Part shown: piece after piece, positions 8,079 to 14,878 of the stretch
How positions within the stretch are numbered: position 1 is the stretch's first letter
How the letters are laid out: every line of letters starts with the position of its first letter
Assembly: GCA_903921945.1 (NCBI GenBank)
Contig: CAIXSC010000133.1
Coordinates: 1-19,492, forward strand
DNA: 19,492 bases
Source: an uncultured Planctomycetaceae bacterium
GTDB taxonomy: Bacteria; Planctomycetota; Planctomycetia; Pirellulales; Pirellulaceae
Direction of reading: 5' to 3'
The notes under the pieces: generated by a model
Database searches by the model: none
What the model was told of the DNA's origin: nothing
The model's input: the letters and a program-made list of their open reading frames with translations, nothing else
Program-made: the position numbers and the translations under genes

Positions 8079-8282
8079 GTGCGGTCCCGAAAAGACGTTG
8101 GCAAGGGGCGGAACGTGAGCCGGCGGGCGTTCGTTGGACAACGAACGACGCCAGCGGTCCGGACCAGCCAATCGTGACAAGTTGGCGGCGACAAATCGAT
8201 AGTAAACGGATGAATAGTGAGGGCCGAGCCCTACCAGCCCTACCCGCCGACCCTAGTCTCTAAGATGCGCGAACGGCCAGAA
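8079..8282. promoter_or_regulatory. Intergenic region upstream of the DUF1549/DUF1553 gene
   Basis: This 204-bp gap separates the end of the amidohydrolase gene from the chosen start of the next gene on the same strand. It is long enough to hold an independent promoter for the DUF1549/DUF1553-DUF1501 pair. I see no clear promoter hexamers or terminator stem. If the TTG at 8180 is the real start, the gap shrinks to 102 bp. Confidence 0.35.
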
Positions 8283-9794
8283 TTATTGCCGGACCGGCTG
8301 CCATTTTTCGAGCCGCTCGCGAATGCCGGGGATGAGTCGAGCGGCATTTTCGTGGTACAGCTTCTTGAGCGTTTCCTCGGGCAAAAACAGTCCGTGGATG
8401 TTCCAGAAGCCCTGCGGCGGGAAGTCCTTTTCCGAATAGGCAAAGTTTTCGTCGTCGGTTTCCAGGAACCGCCAGTAGAGCCGTACTCGGGTCTCAGGCC
8501 ATGGACCGTCCGTGCCGAAGAGCACACGGTCGGCGTATCGGATCAGGAACTTCCGGGCGGAATACGGCTGCCGGCCGAGCTCGCTGATGCGGGACGCCAG
8601 TTCGACGTGCAGGTTGGGGTACTTGTCGAGCCACCCGGAAAGTTCCGCGAGGTCTTCGGCGTCGTTCGCCATGTGGGCGGCAATGAACACAGTGTTGGGG
8701 TGACGAGCGATGACCCGATTGCGCGCGGCGAGCAACTCCGCTCGCGCGGGAAATCCGCCCTTGTGAAAGCTCCAGTCGGGACGTCGGTGCAGTTCTTCCC
8801 ACCGCTCGTTCTTCTCGTCGATCGGCGCGAAAAACGCGGACGGATCGGCCGTGTGCATCAGGACGGGCATGCCAAGTTTGCCGCAAGCTTCCCATATCGG
8901 ATCCCAACGGGGATCGTCGACCCGCAGCAAGCCGCCCGTCGCATCGCGGTAGCCGAGTCCAAAGTCCTTGAACAGCTTGAGCCCACTGGCGCCGAGCCGC
9001 CGCGCGGCCGCAAGACGCTCAGCCGCGATCCGCGGAAACTCGGGACGTTGGCAGTCCCATGTGGCAGGCTCCGTTTCGCGCCCCTGCCCCCGCCAGTCGA
9101 TGTTGGCGAAAATCACGAACCGATCGCGATATCGCTCCCACAAATGAGCCGCATGTTCCTCCAATGGCTCGCCCCAGCCTCCATCCAAACTGACACAGAC
9201 CGCGATGCCGTTGCGGTCCATCAATTCCACGTACGCATCGCGCGCCTCGACCGAGTGCCGCGTCTTCACGCGAAAATGCGTGTGAATGTCGACCACGGGC
9301 CAGCGCGCACGTTCCACCACCGTCCGCCGCAGCTTCACGGACGGTTCGGGGCGGAAGAGTCGCAACGCTAAATCCCGTCCGTCGCGGCCATCGAGCGGCG
9401 CCGGGTTCGCGGAGGGTGTGGCAGTGGAAGGCGAGGGTACTGAAGACGGGGGTGCTGAAGACGGGGGTGCTGAAGACGAAGACTGAGTCGGTAAAACCGC
9501 CGCGCCGGCCGGCGGTCGCAACGTTGTCGGCGCGGCGGACGCGGCCGTGTTGGGACTGTCTTGGCCCCAGGCGATCCGCGTATGGGCGCCCAAACCGCCG
9601 GCGCCAAGCAGCAAGGTGAACAGCGCCAGTCGTGCGAACAGCGCCAGTCGTGCGAACAGCGCCAGTCGTGCGAGCAGCGCCAGTCGTGCGCCGTGGCGTT
9701 CGCGCTTGCGGCGGAAGCGCGAGACAGCTTCGGGAAACCGGCTGTCGGCCTCGCGACCGCCACCGAACGTTCGCTTGGATCGCACGATAGACAT
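8283..9794 (-). CDS. Secreted amidohydrolase_2 family metal-dependent hydrolase
   Basis: This is a 503-residue protein. The start is fixed by AAGGAGGAG at 9801-9809, six bases before the ATG, although the frame stays open further upstream. Residues 1-36 are basic. Residues 37-63 form a hydrophobic export segment built from repeats of LARLAL/FARLAL. A Ser/Pro-rich linker (about 100-135) precedes the TIM-barrel domain. That domain has DIHTHF (169-174, the HxH metal motif), VLMHTADPSAF (His314), IAAHMAND (His374) and LFGTDGPWPE (Asp429), in the order expected for amidohydrolase_2 proteins (Pfam PF04909). The family hydrolyses lactones, amides or decarboxylates aromatic acids; the substrate here is not determinable. 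The gene begins 16 bp after the enolase-superfamily gene, suggesting a shared pathway, for example lactone hydrolysis next to an acid-sugar dehydratase. Confidence 0.9.
   Translation of the reverse strand: MSIVRSKRTFGGGREADSRFPEAVSRFRRKRERHGARLALLARLALFARLALFARLALFTLLLGAGGLGAHTRIAWGQDSPNTAASAAPTTLRPPAGAAVLPTQSSSSAPPSSAPPSSVPSPSTATPSANPAPLDGRDGRDLALRLFRPEPSVKLRRTVVERARWPVVDIHTHFRVKTRHSVEARDAYVELMDRNGIAVCVSLDGGWGEPLEEHAAHLWERYRDRFVIFANIDWRGQGRETEPATWDCQRPEFPRIAAERLAAARRLGASGLKLFKDFGLGYRDATGGLLRVDDPRWDPIWEACGKLGMPVLMHTADPSAFFAPIDEKNERWEELHRRPDWSFHKGGFPARAELLAARNRVIARHPNTVFIAAHMANDAEDLAELSGWLDKYPNLHVELASRISELGRQPYSARKFLIRYADRVLFGTDGPWPETRVRLYWRFLETDDENFAYSEKDFPPQGFWNIHGLFLPEETLKKLYHENAARLIPGIRERLEKWQPVRQ
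9436..9480 (-). repeat. 15-bp tandem repeat in the amidohydrolase linker
   Basis: Three units, GGTACTGAAGACGGG, GGTGCTGAAGACGGG and GGTGCTGAAGACGAA, lie at 9436-9450, 9451-9465 and 9466-9480. On the coding strand they give SSAPP SSAPP SSVPS, a Ser/Pro-rich spacer between the export segment and the enzyme domain. Confidence 0.88.
9616..9684 (-). repeat. 18-bp tandem repeat forming a signal-peptide hydrophobic core
   Basis: Units CGTGCGAACAGCGCCAGT at 9631-9648 and 9649-9666 are identical and 9667-9684 differs by one base; a partial unit occupies 9616-9630. On the coding strand each unit encodes the hexapeptide FARLAL or LARLAL, so the hydrophobic helix of the export signal is itself a tandem repeat. 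Confidence 0.93.
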
Positions 9795-9800
9795 GGCCCA

Positions 9801-9809
9801 CTCCTCCTT
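9801..9809 (-). promoter_or_regulatory. Strong Shine-Dalgarno for the amidohydrolase gene
   Basis: AAGGAGGAG on the minus strand is nearly complementary to the full anti-Shine-Dalgarno and stands six bases before the ATG at 9794. It lies just beyond the stop codon of the preceding gene (9811-9813). It decides the start, because the reading frame is open for another 74 codons upstream. Confidence 0.85.
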
Positions 9810-9810
9810 G

Positions 9811-10989
9811 CTACCAATCACCGACGCTGCCGTCGCGATAGAACACGCGTTGCGGCAATTCTTGCTTGAACGGGTGTTTCCGCACTTCGGCTTCATTGAT
9901 GCGAATGCCGAGTCCCGGACGTTGATTGGGACGCACCACACGGCCCTGGGGATCGATCGTGAACCCTTCGTCAACGACATCTTGGCGCCATGGCACGTCG
10001 CCATGCACGGTTTCACAGATGATGTAGCTAGGCTGCGAGAACCCGAATTCCAGCGACGCGGCGGTGCTCACCGGCCCCTGGGGATTGTGGGGCGCCAGCG
10101 CGATCCGGTACGCATCGGCCAAAGCGGCGACACGTCGAGCGGCGGTTAGGCCGCCGCAATGCGTGATATCCAGTTGGCAGATTTCGCAGCCCCGCCGGGC
10201 GAACAGATCGCGAAATGCTTCCAAGTGCGTGATTCTTTCACCGGTCGCGACGGGCGTGGTCAACGCGGCGTTGATCATGACAAGCCCATCGAGACATTCG
10301 GGCCAGCACGGCTCTTCGAAAAAGTAGAGGCCGTAGGGATCGAGCGCCTGACCGAATTTCAGTCCCATGGCGGGCGATGGTCGCGCGTGGCAATCAACCA
10401 TGATATCGATGGAGTCGCCGACGGCTTCGCGCATCGCTCGCACACACGCCTCGGCCGCCCGCACGGGTTGCTGGCCTTCAATCGGCATGGTCGGCGGAAC
10501 CGCCATGCTCTTGAAGGCCGTATAGCCGTTGGCGACCGCTTCGCGTGCCAGATCGGCGAAGCGTTTCGCGTTGTCGACCGGGGTCTCATAGAAATCCTCC
10601 ATCCGTCCACCGCCGAGGTGGCAGTAGGTGCGCACTTCATCGCGGACCGGTCCGCCCCACAGCCGCGAACATGGCATGCCAGCGACTTTGCCAAGGATGT
10701 CCCACAACGCGAGATCGATGCCCGCGATCGCGGTTCCCCGCACGATGCCTTGCCCGTGCCAGAAGTGCTGTCGATACATCATCTGCCACAGGTGCTCGAT
10801 CCGCCGCGGGTCCTCGCCGATCAACAGTTCGGCCAAGTCCTCGATCGCCGCGACAACGCTGCGTGTATGCCACTCCAGCGTCGCCTCGCCCCAGCCAAAC
10901 AACCCTGGCTGGTCCGTCAGCACCTTGACGAAAATCCAATTGCGCATGCGCGCATGGCACACCAACGTTTCGATCGCTTCAATTTTCAT
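9811..10989 (-). CDS. Enolase-superfamily acid-sugar dehydratase, D-galactonate dehydratase-like
   Basis: This is a 392-residue member of the mandelate racemase/muconate lactonizing group. The capping domain opens MKIEAIETLVCHARMRNWIF. The barrel carries the metal ligands Asp199 (MVDCHARP), Glu225 (FFEEPCWPE) and Glu251 (ATGERITH), with His201 and His301 (LAPHNPQGP) as the expected acid/base pair. From memory, the E. coli galactonate dehydratase residues are 183, 209, 235, 185 and 285; all five match with a constant offset of 16, which supports the DgoD-like subgroup. It probably dehydrates an aldonate to a 2-keto-3-deoxy acid, but the exact sugar acid cannot be read from sequence. The ATG overlaps the TGA of the upstream gene by four bases (ATGA), so translation is coupled. 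GGAGTGG precedes the start. Confidence 0.9.
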   Translation of the reverse strand: MKIEAIETLVCHARMRNWIFVKVLTDQPGLFGWGEATLEWHTRSVVAAIEDLAELLIGEDPRRIEHLWQMMYRQHFWHGQGIVRGTAIAGIDLALWDILGKVAGMPCSRLWGGPVRDEVRTYCHLGGGRMEDFYETPVDNAKRFADLAREAVANGYTAFKSMAVPPTMPIEGQQPVRAAEACVRAMREAVGDSIDIMVDCHARPSPAMGLKFGQALDPYGLYFFEEPCWPECLDGLVMINAALTTPVATGERITHLEAFRDLFARRGCEICQLDITHCGGLTAARRVAALADAYRIALAPHNPQGPVSTAASLEFGFSQPSYIICETVHGDVPWRQDVVDEGFTIDPQGRVVRPNQRPGLGIRINEAEVRKHPFKQELPQRVFYRDGSVGDW

Positions 10990-12467
10990 GCTTCCACTCC
11001 GGCATCCCATGCGCGTAAGACGCGTTCCACTTCCGCCACCACGCGTTCGAGGCTGCCTGGAGCCACGATCGCGATCGACTCTTGATAAATACCACGACCG
11101 TAAGTTTCGCGGGTCGGCAGGTAGGAAGGCCCCCAGCCCTGCGCGATGGTGGCGATGAGCAGCACTCGCGACGGCGCGACGGCGCGCAGCGCGGTCTGCA
11201 ACAAGCTGTAGTGCTCGCCGGGAACCGCCAGGAAGTCGGCGCCGCCCCACCGCCAAAGGCGGACTTCCAACGGGTAGCTCGCGCCCGTGGGCAACTGTTC
11301 CAACCGCCGCGCCATGCGAGTTTGCCGCTCGACCATGGCTCGGCAATCGCGGGCCCGCGTCAGGTCGCCCGCCGCCGTCGCCTGAGACTCAGCGGCCCGC
11401 CACTCGTCCAGTTCCGCGGCGACCTTGGCCGCCGTGGGCAATTCGGAGCGGTACGGCAAGTCGATCTCCCAGCGGCGATAACGCCAACCGGACTGACTCG
11501 CAAGCTCTTCCGACGGCAGCCGTTCGTGACGCCACACGCCAATCGTCGCGCCGGAGACCACCGGACCGGCGTACCGGTACCAAGTTCCAGCCGGCGGCAA
11601 CGCTTCGATCGCAGCCAGCGCGGCGTAACCGACTCGCCGACCATTCCGGTCCGCGACCGCCACGTCGCCCACGTATCCCTCGTACGGTCCCAATTCGCCC
11701 GACGCACCTTGCAGGAACACGCATGGTGCGTGCGTCTGCCGCTCGACCAATTCGCGCATCGCGCCGATGTAGTCGGGGCTTACCAGGCGGTTGTCCCACG
11801 CCAACGTTGTTGGATGGCACGCGTAATTGACGAATGTGGCCAGCGTCTCGCCCGCTTCGCCCGTGACTCGAGCCACCAGCAAGGTATCGTCGGCGGTCAC
11901 GGTCGGATCATAGCCGCACACAAACTGGCCGCTCTTGTAGTCCCACTGGTCTCGGAACACGGCCAAGTCGCACCGGCCCTTGCCGAACACCATCGTGGCC
12001 GGCTGGAGCGCCGCAAGGCCTTGAGCGACCAATTCCGCCAACCGTTGGCCGACGCTTTGCAAATATCCGGGAATCAGTTCGCCGCCAGGCAGTGATTGCC
12101 GGTCGAGCGTCATGAGGCCGGCGCCGTGGGTATGGGTGAACAGAATCGTCACCGCCTCCCGCGACACGCCCGTGGCGGCCATGATCGGTTCGAGCAACAT
12201 GTCCAGTTCCACGGCCCCGACCAAGCAGTGGTCGAGCGACGCGAGGATCGCGGTTCCGGGTGGAACAGCAGGCCCCGGGGACGTCGCGTCCGATTCGGCC
12301 CGCGGCGCGATGATGGCGACGCTCGCTCGCAGCGGGCGATGAACGCCCTCGGCCCGGTCGTGCGTGGCCGCTCCCCACATTCGATGATAGATGCCGGCCG
12401 GCGGCGTGATGTCCGCCTCGGCGATGGCGAACCGGCAGCGGGCCTGCGGCGTGCGAATCGCGTCCAT
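10986..12467 (-). CDS. Neutral/alkaline ceramidase-like hydrolase
   Basis: This is a 493-residue protein resembling the N-terminal domain of neutral/alkaline non-lysosomal ceramidases (Pfam PF04734). It shows AEADITPPAG near the start, the metal-binding motif FTHTHGAG (His112/His114), NYACHPTTL (His218) and FLQGASGELGP (about 251-261). Planctomycetes carry many such proteins inside carbohydrate gene clusters, so ceramide is an unlikely substrate; amide or ester hydrolysis is a safer statement. No export signal is seen, so it is probably cytoplasmic. AAGGA and AGGAG lie 5 and 11 bases before the ATG at 12467. Its TGA overlaps the start of the dehydratase gene. The tight coupling suggests it feeds the same pathway, but which step is unknown. 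Confidence 0.82.
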   Translation of the reverse strand: MDAIRTPQARCRFAIAEADITPPAGIYHRMWGAATHDRAEGVHRPLRASVAIIAPRAESDATSPGPAVPPGTAILASLDHCLVGAVELDMLLEPIMAATGVSREAVTILFTHTHGAGLMTLDRQSLPGGELIPGYLQSVGQRLAELVAQGLAALQPATMVFGKGRCDLAVFRDQWDYKSGQFVCGYDPTVTADDTLLVARVTGEAGETLATFVNYACHPTTLAWDNRLVSPDYIGAMRELVERQTHAPCVFLQGASGELGPYEGYVGDVAVADRNGRRVGYAALAAIEALPPAGTWYRYAGPVVSGATIGVWRHERLPSEELASQSGWRYRRWEIDLPYRSELPTAAKVAAELDEWRAAESQATAAGDLTRARDCRAMVERQTRMARRLEQLPTGASYPLEVRLWRWGGADFLAVPGEHYSLLQTALRAVAPSRVLLIATIAQGWGPSYLPTRETYGRGIYQESIAIVAPGSLERVVAEVERVLRAWDAGVEA

Positions 12468-12629
12468 AGGGTTCCTTTCTCCTGCGAGCCATCGTACGGC
12501 CCGCCGCTAAGACCAGTTCGATCCTCTTTGCTAATGTCAAAGACCCGTGTCGCTCACGACGGCGGACAACCTTTGTTCAGCCACGGAGTCTCCTAATTCA
12601 CACAGAGCCACAGGGCCCCAGCCCACGGG
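12468..12629. promoter_or_regulatory. Intergenic region upstream of the ceramidase-like gene, with a short repeat remnant
   Basis: This 162-bp gap lies between the fusion gene and the ceramidase-like gene. Around 12574-12614 the plus strand reads like GCCACGGAGTC...CACACAGAGCCACAG, resembling the cacagag/cacggag dispersed repeats I recall from intergenic DNA of several bacterial phyla. No certain promoter was recognised. A short AGCCC/GGGCT stem overlaps the stop codon of the fusion gene. Confidence 0.4.
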
Positions 12630-14033
12630 CTATTCGAATCGTCCGCGAAATCTATCCGCCGGGTACTTCGAGCGGTTCTGCACCATCTTGTCATGGATTG
12701 CCGCGCTGACGTCGATGTCCAGTTCGTTGGCCATGGCGAGGCCATAGCCGATCACGTCGGCGAGTTCTTCGCGGACAGCCTGCCATTCGCCGGGTTGTTC
12801 GCGGAGCCGGCGCGAGGCTTCCGCGGTGATCCATTGGAAATGCTCCATTAGCTCGGCCGCCTCGACGGCCAGCGCCATGCTGACGTTCTTGGGCGAGTGG
12901 AATTGGCGCCAGTCGCGGTCGGCGACAAACCGCGCCATCTGTTCGCGAAGTTGGGCGACGGTAGTGTAGGCGTCCGCGTGGGACAAGGCTGCGAGTCGAT
13001 CATGGAAGGGACCGTCTCCGAGCAGGTCGAGGCTGCGAGCGAGTCGGAACCGATCGCTCTCGCGGGGCAGTTGCATGAGCGCGTCGAGCAAGCGTTCGAC
13101 TTGCGGGGCGGAGACAGTTCCCGTGAGCGGCTGGCCGAGCCCCATGACGTGCTTGGCGCGCTGGAGATCCGCGAACTTCGCGGGATCATCCTGCATGGAT
13201 TGAAATAGCAAGGTGACGGCGAGCTGCGCTTCGGCCACTTCGCTCCAATCTTCGCGTTCGGCCGCCGACAGCAGATGCAGGTATTGGTAGACGGCGAACG
13301 ACATGGGGCCCGAAGTGACGCCGCACCGTTGCCGCCGCGCGGGATCGTACGATGGCCCATCTTGCAACGCCCTAGCCAGATGCGGGTCCCATCCCTGCAC
13401 GATTTTAAGGTGACGCAGTCCGGGATGTTCGAGAAACCGCAGCGTGCTCGCCGCGTAATCGGCCTCGGTAACTTTGACCGCGACGATGTTAGCGCCGCCG
13501 GGGCCCTGAACCAGATCCGCGGCCGCGTGCGGCGTCAGACGCACACCGCTGACGTCGGGGATCGAATAGACGCCGACCGCGAGCCGCTCGCTGGCCGCCG
13601 CCTCGACCAGCGGCCGCATGTTGGCGGCCACCTCCGCGTCGGTCGCCTCGCGCGGCAAATTCGTGCCGGGGCGAATGAACACAACCGGATAGCCCCACTC
13701 CCGCAGGTCGCGAACCAAGCCGCGATTGGCTTCGATGCCATCTTCGGGCCGCAGCAACGCCATCGGCACCGTCCGCCGCAACTTCGCGGTGGTCGCAATC
13801 CTCAACCAGTGACGCAGCTCGTCGACGGTTCGCACATGGCCATGGCCCGTCGAGGCGGCGATCAGCACAGCGGGCACGCCCACCGACGACAACCGCTCCA
13901 GGAAACGCACGTTGGTGGCGTCGTCCAGTTGCCGCCGCGGCAGTTCTCCGCATGTCGCGTCGAAACAGGCGACCGTCGCTGCCGGGTAATTGCCAATCGG
14001 GTCCGCAATCAGAGCGGCGCTGGTGAGACGCAT
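12630..14033 (-). CDS. Fusion: DHDPS/NAL-family aldolase plus MazG-like nucleotide pyrophosphohydrolase
   Basis: This is a 467-residue single open frame with two unrelated domains. Residues 1 to about 300 resemble the dihydrodipicolinate synthase/N-acetylneuraminate lyase TIM barrel: an early FDATCGEL, a Tyr in VGVYSIPDVSGV (Tyr156) and the Schiff-base Lys in NIVAVKVTEADY (Lys187), spaced as in DapA-like enzymes. The usual GTTGE loop reads ASTGHG, so the substrate is probably not the DapA one. After a linker, residues about 355-467 match all-alpha MazG-like (dCTPase-type) proteins: DWRQFHSPKNVSMALAVEAA, the metal-binding EAAEL (about 391-395), EELADVIGY (422-430) and a C-terminal KYPADRFRG. 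The start at 14033 has no good ribosome binding site; the frame is open to a TTG at 14168. A 2-keto-3-deoxy sugar-acid aldolase role would fit the neighbouring dehydratase. Confidence 0.85.
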   Translation of the reverse strand: MRLTSAALIADPIGNYPAATVACFDATCGELPRRQLDDATNVRFLERLSSVGVPAVLIAASTGHGHVRTVDELRHWLRIATTAKLRRTVPMALLRPEDGIEANRGLVRDLREWGYPVVFIRPGTNLPREATDAEVAANMRPLVEAAASERLAVGVYSIPDVSGVRLTPHAAADLVQGPGGANIVAVKVTEADYAASTLRFLEHPGLRHLKIVQGWDPHLARALQDGPSYDPARRQRCGVTSGPMSFAVYQYLHLLSAAEREDWSEVAEAQLAVTLLFQSMQDDPAKFADLQRAKHVMGLGQPLTGTVSAPQVERLLDALMQLPRESDRFRLARSLDLLGDGPFHDRLAALSHADAYTTVAQLREQMARFVADRDWRQFHSPKNVSMALAVEAAELMEHFQWITAEASRRLREQPGEWQAVREELADVIGYGLAMANELDIDVSAAIHDKMVQNRSKYPADRFRGRFE

Positions 14034-14150
14034 GGCGATAGGAGGGGCTGGAGTGCCGCGAAACGCAACTCGCTGCGGCGAACGAGCGCCTCGCGATGGA
14101 CGCGGACGCGACGAGGAATATACACCCGCCGCCGTCGCGGAGTGTGCTGG

Positions 14151-14248
14151 TCGACGAACACCGGTCAATCAGCGCGGGTCGACGAGTGCTGATCGCCGAG
14201 CACGCGTCGATGAGCGTGCGTCAATGAGCGTGCGTCAATGAGCGAGGG
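14151..14248. repeat. 14-bp tandem repeat array, 7 units, non-coding
   Basis: Seven imperfect units follow in exact 14-bp steps from 14151 to 14248. The best-conserved are TCGATGAGCGTGCG (14207), TCAATGAGCGTGCG (14221) and TCAATGAGCGAGGG (14235); older copies are more diverged, such as TCGCCGAGCACGCG (14193). The period is not a multiple of three, which argues that the stretch is not translated. Confidence 0.88.
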
Positions 14249-14301
14249 GCGATCAGTTCACCGAGTCAGCTGGGCCGGAGCCTCGGTCGTGTACTCGTGG
14301 C

Positions 14302-14345
14302 ACTCTCAGCGCACTCTCGGTGCCTAGTGAGCGCACTCACAGCGC
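14302..14345. repeat. 11-bp tandem repeat array, 4 units, non-coding
   Basis: ACTCTCAGCGC, ACTCTCGGTGC, CTAGTGAGCGC and ACTCACAGCGC follow one another at 14302, 14313, 14324 and 14335. The array lies 53 bp beyond the 14-bp array but has a different unit and period. Confidence 0.75.
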
Positions 14346-14617
14346 CCGGTCAGCGTCGTTGACCTTGCGGCTTAAGGTAACTGGGATGATCGCCGAGCCG
14401 CGGGACGGTGTTTTCCATCGATCTTATGGGGAATCTTGCATGGAATTTTTTTTCGCCAACCGTGCCTCGAGGCGACTCGCGACGACTTTTTCCCAAGGAC
14501 CGCAATCGCTTCATGTTGCGTTCACACTTCGGCTCGGTGACCAATGGCGACTCGAATCTCGCATATCACCCTAAATCGTTCTCCAAGAATGACATCTGAC
14601 GGACCTTGGCGATTTGG

Positions 14618-14645
14618 TTGACGACCCGCCGCGAATCGGTACATT
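14618..14645 (+). promoter_or_regulatory. Candidate sigma-70-type promoter of nrdJ
   Basis: TTGACG at 14618-14623 and TACATT at 14640-14645 are separated by 16 bp. Transcription would begin near 14652, giving a leader of about 225 bases before nrdJ. The position immediately upstream of the two NrdR-like palindromes makes it more credible than the hexamers alone would, but planctomycete promoters are poorly defined. Confidence 0.35.
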
Positions 14646-14656
14646 ACCGCCTCGCT

Positions 14657-14703
14657 ACGCCATCGGTTGTGGTCCGTGCTCGCACGCCTACAATAGGTTG
14701 TAG
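14657..14703 (+). promoter_or_regulatory. Candidate pair of NrdR boxes upstream of nrdJ
   Basis: Two 16-bp sites, ACGCCATCGGTTGTGG (14657-14672) and CTACAATAGGTTGTAG (14688-14703), share GGTTGT at an exact offset of 31 bp. The second is a palindrome (CTACAA/TTGTAG). Against the NrdR box consensus as I remember it (acaCwAtATaTwGtgt), each site matches at about 10 of 16 positions. NrdR boxes normally occur as pairs about 31 bp apart in front of ribonucleotide reductase genes. The matches are imperfect, so this is a proposal. Confidence 0.4.
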
Positions 14704-14868
14704 TCCTCGTCGCTTGCCCAACTTGCTTTGACGGACCAGTCCACGCGTTTTCACGGAGGATTTTTTTCGCGGTTCTTCGACTTGCATGTCGATGAGAGTT
14801 GGTGTAAATCTGTTCAGTAGTGCCATTGGTGAATTGACGCAGGATGGCAGTGTTTAGTTCTCCCCAGG

Positions 14869-14874
14869 AAGGAG
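14869..14874 (+). promoter_or_regulatory. Shine-Dalgarno of nrdJ
   Basis: AAGGAG stands four bases before the ATG at 14879 and seven before the ATG at 14882. The spacing slightly favours the second ATG, which would shorten the protein by one residue. Confidence 0.75.
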
Positions 14875-14878
14875 TTTC

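Larger units (their letters stand above)
14034..14878. other. 845-bp divergent intergenic region with repeats and candidate regulatory sites
   Basis: This stretch separates the divergent fusion gene and nrdJ. I find no convincing gene: the open frames are under 85 codons, lack domain features and overlap the repeats. The left part (14034-14350) is GC-rich and holds a 14-bp and an 11-bp tandem array. The right part is more AT-rich, with T-runs at 14446-14453 and 14761-14767, both followed by CGC, and a candidate promoter with two palindromes described separately. Confidence 0.7.

Noticed and set aside
8079..8180. N-terminal extension of the DUF1549/DUF1553 protein from a TTG at 8180
   Set aside because: TTG is a rare start, no ribosome binding site precedes it, and the added 34 residues look like translated spacer.
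9795..10016. Extension of the amidohydrolase to the upstream start at 10016
   Set aside because: It would overlap the enolase-superfamily gene by about 200 bp, whereas the ATG at 9794 has a near-perfect Shine-Dalgarno six bases upstream.
14151..14248. The 14-bp array as replication iterons or a CRISPR array
   Set aside because: No replication initiator or cas gene is near, the units are contiguous without spacers, and similar arrays of other periods occur throughout the window, including inside genes.
14320..14599. Short open frames of 60-85 codons in the AT-richer part of the nrdJ upstream region
   Set aside because: They occur in several overlapping frames, have no ribosome binding site or domain, and cross T-runs; non-coding DNA explains them better.
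14704..14878. Cobalamin riboswitch in the nrdJ leader
   Set aside because: B12-dependent reductases can have one, but I find no B12-box-like sequence or the expected multi-stem layout. Only a weak TGCCAT/ATGGCA pair (14821-14849) is present.
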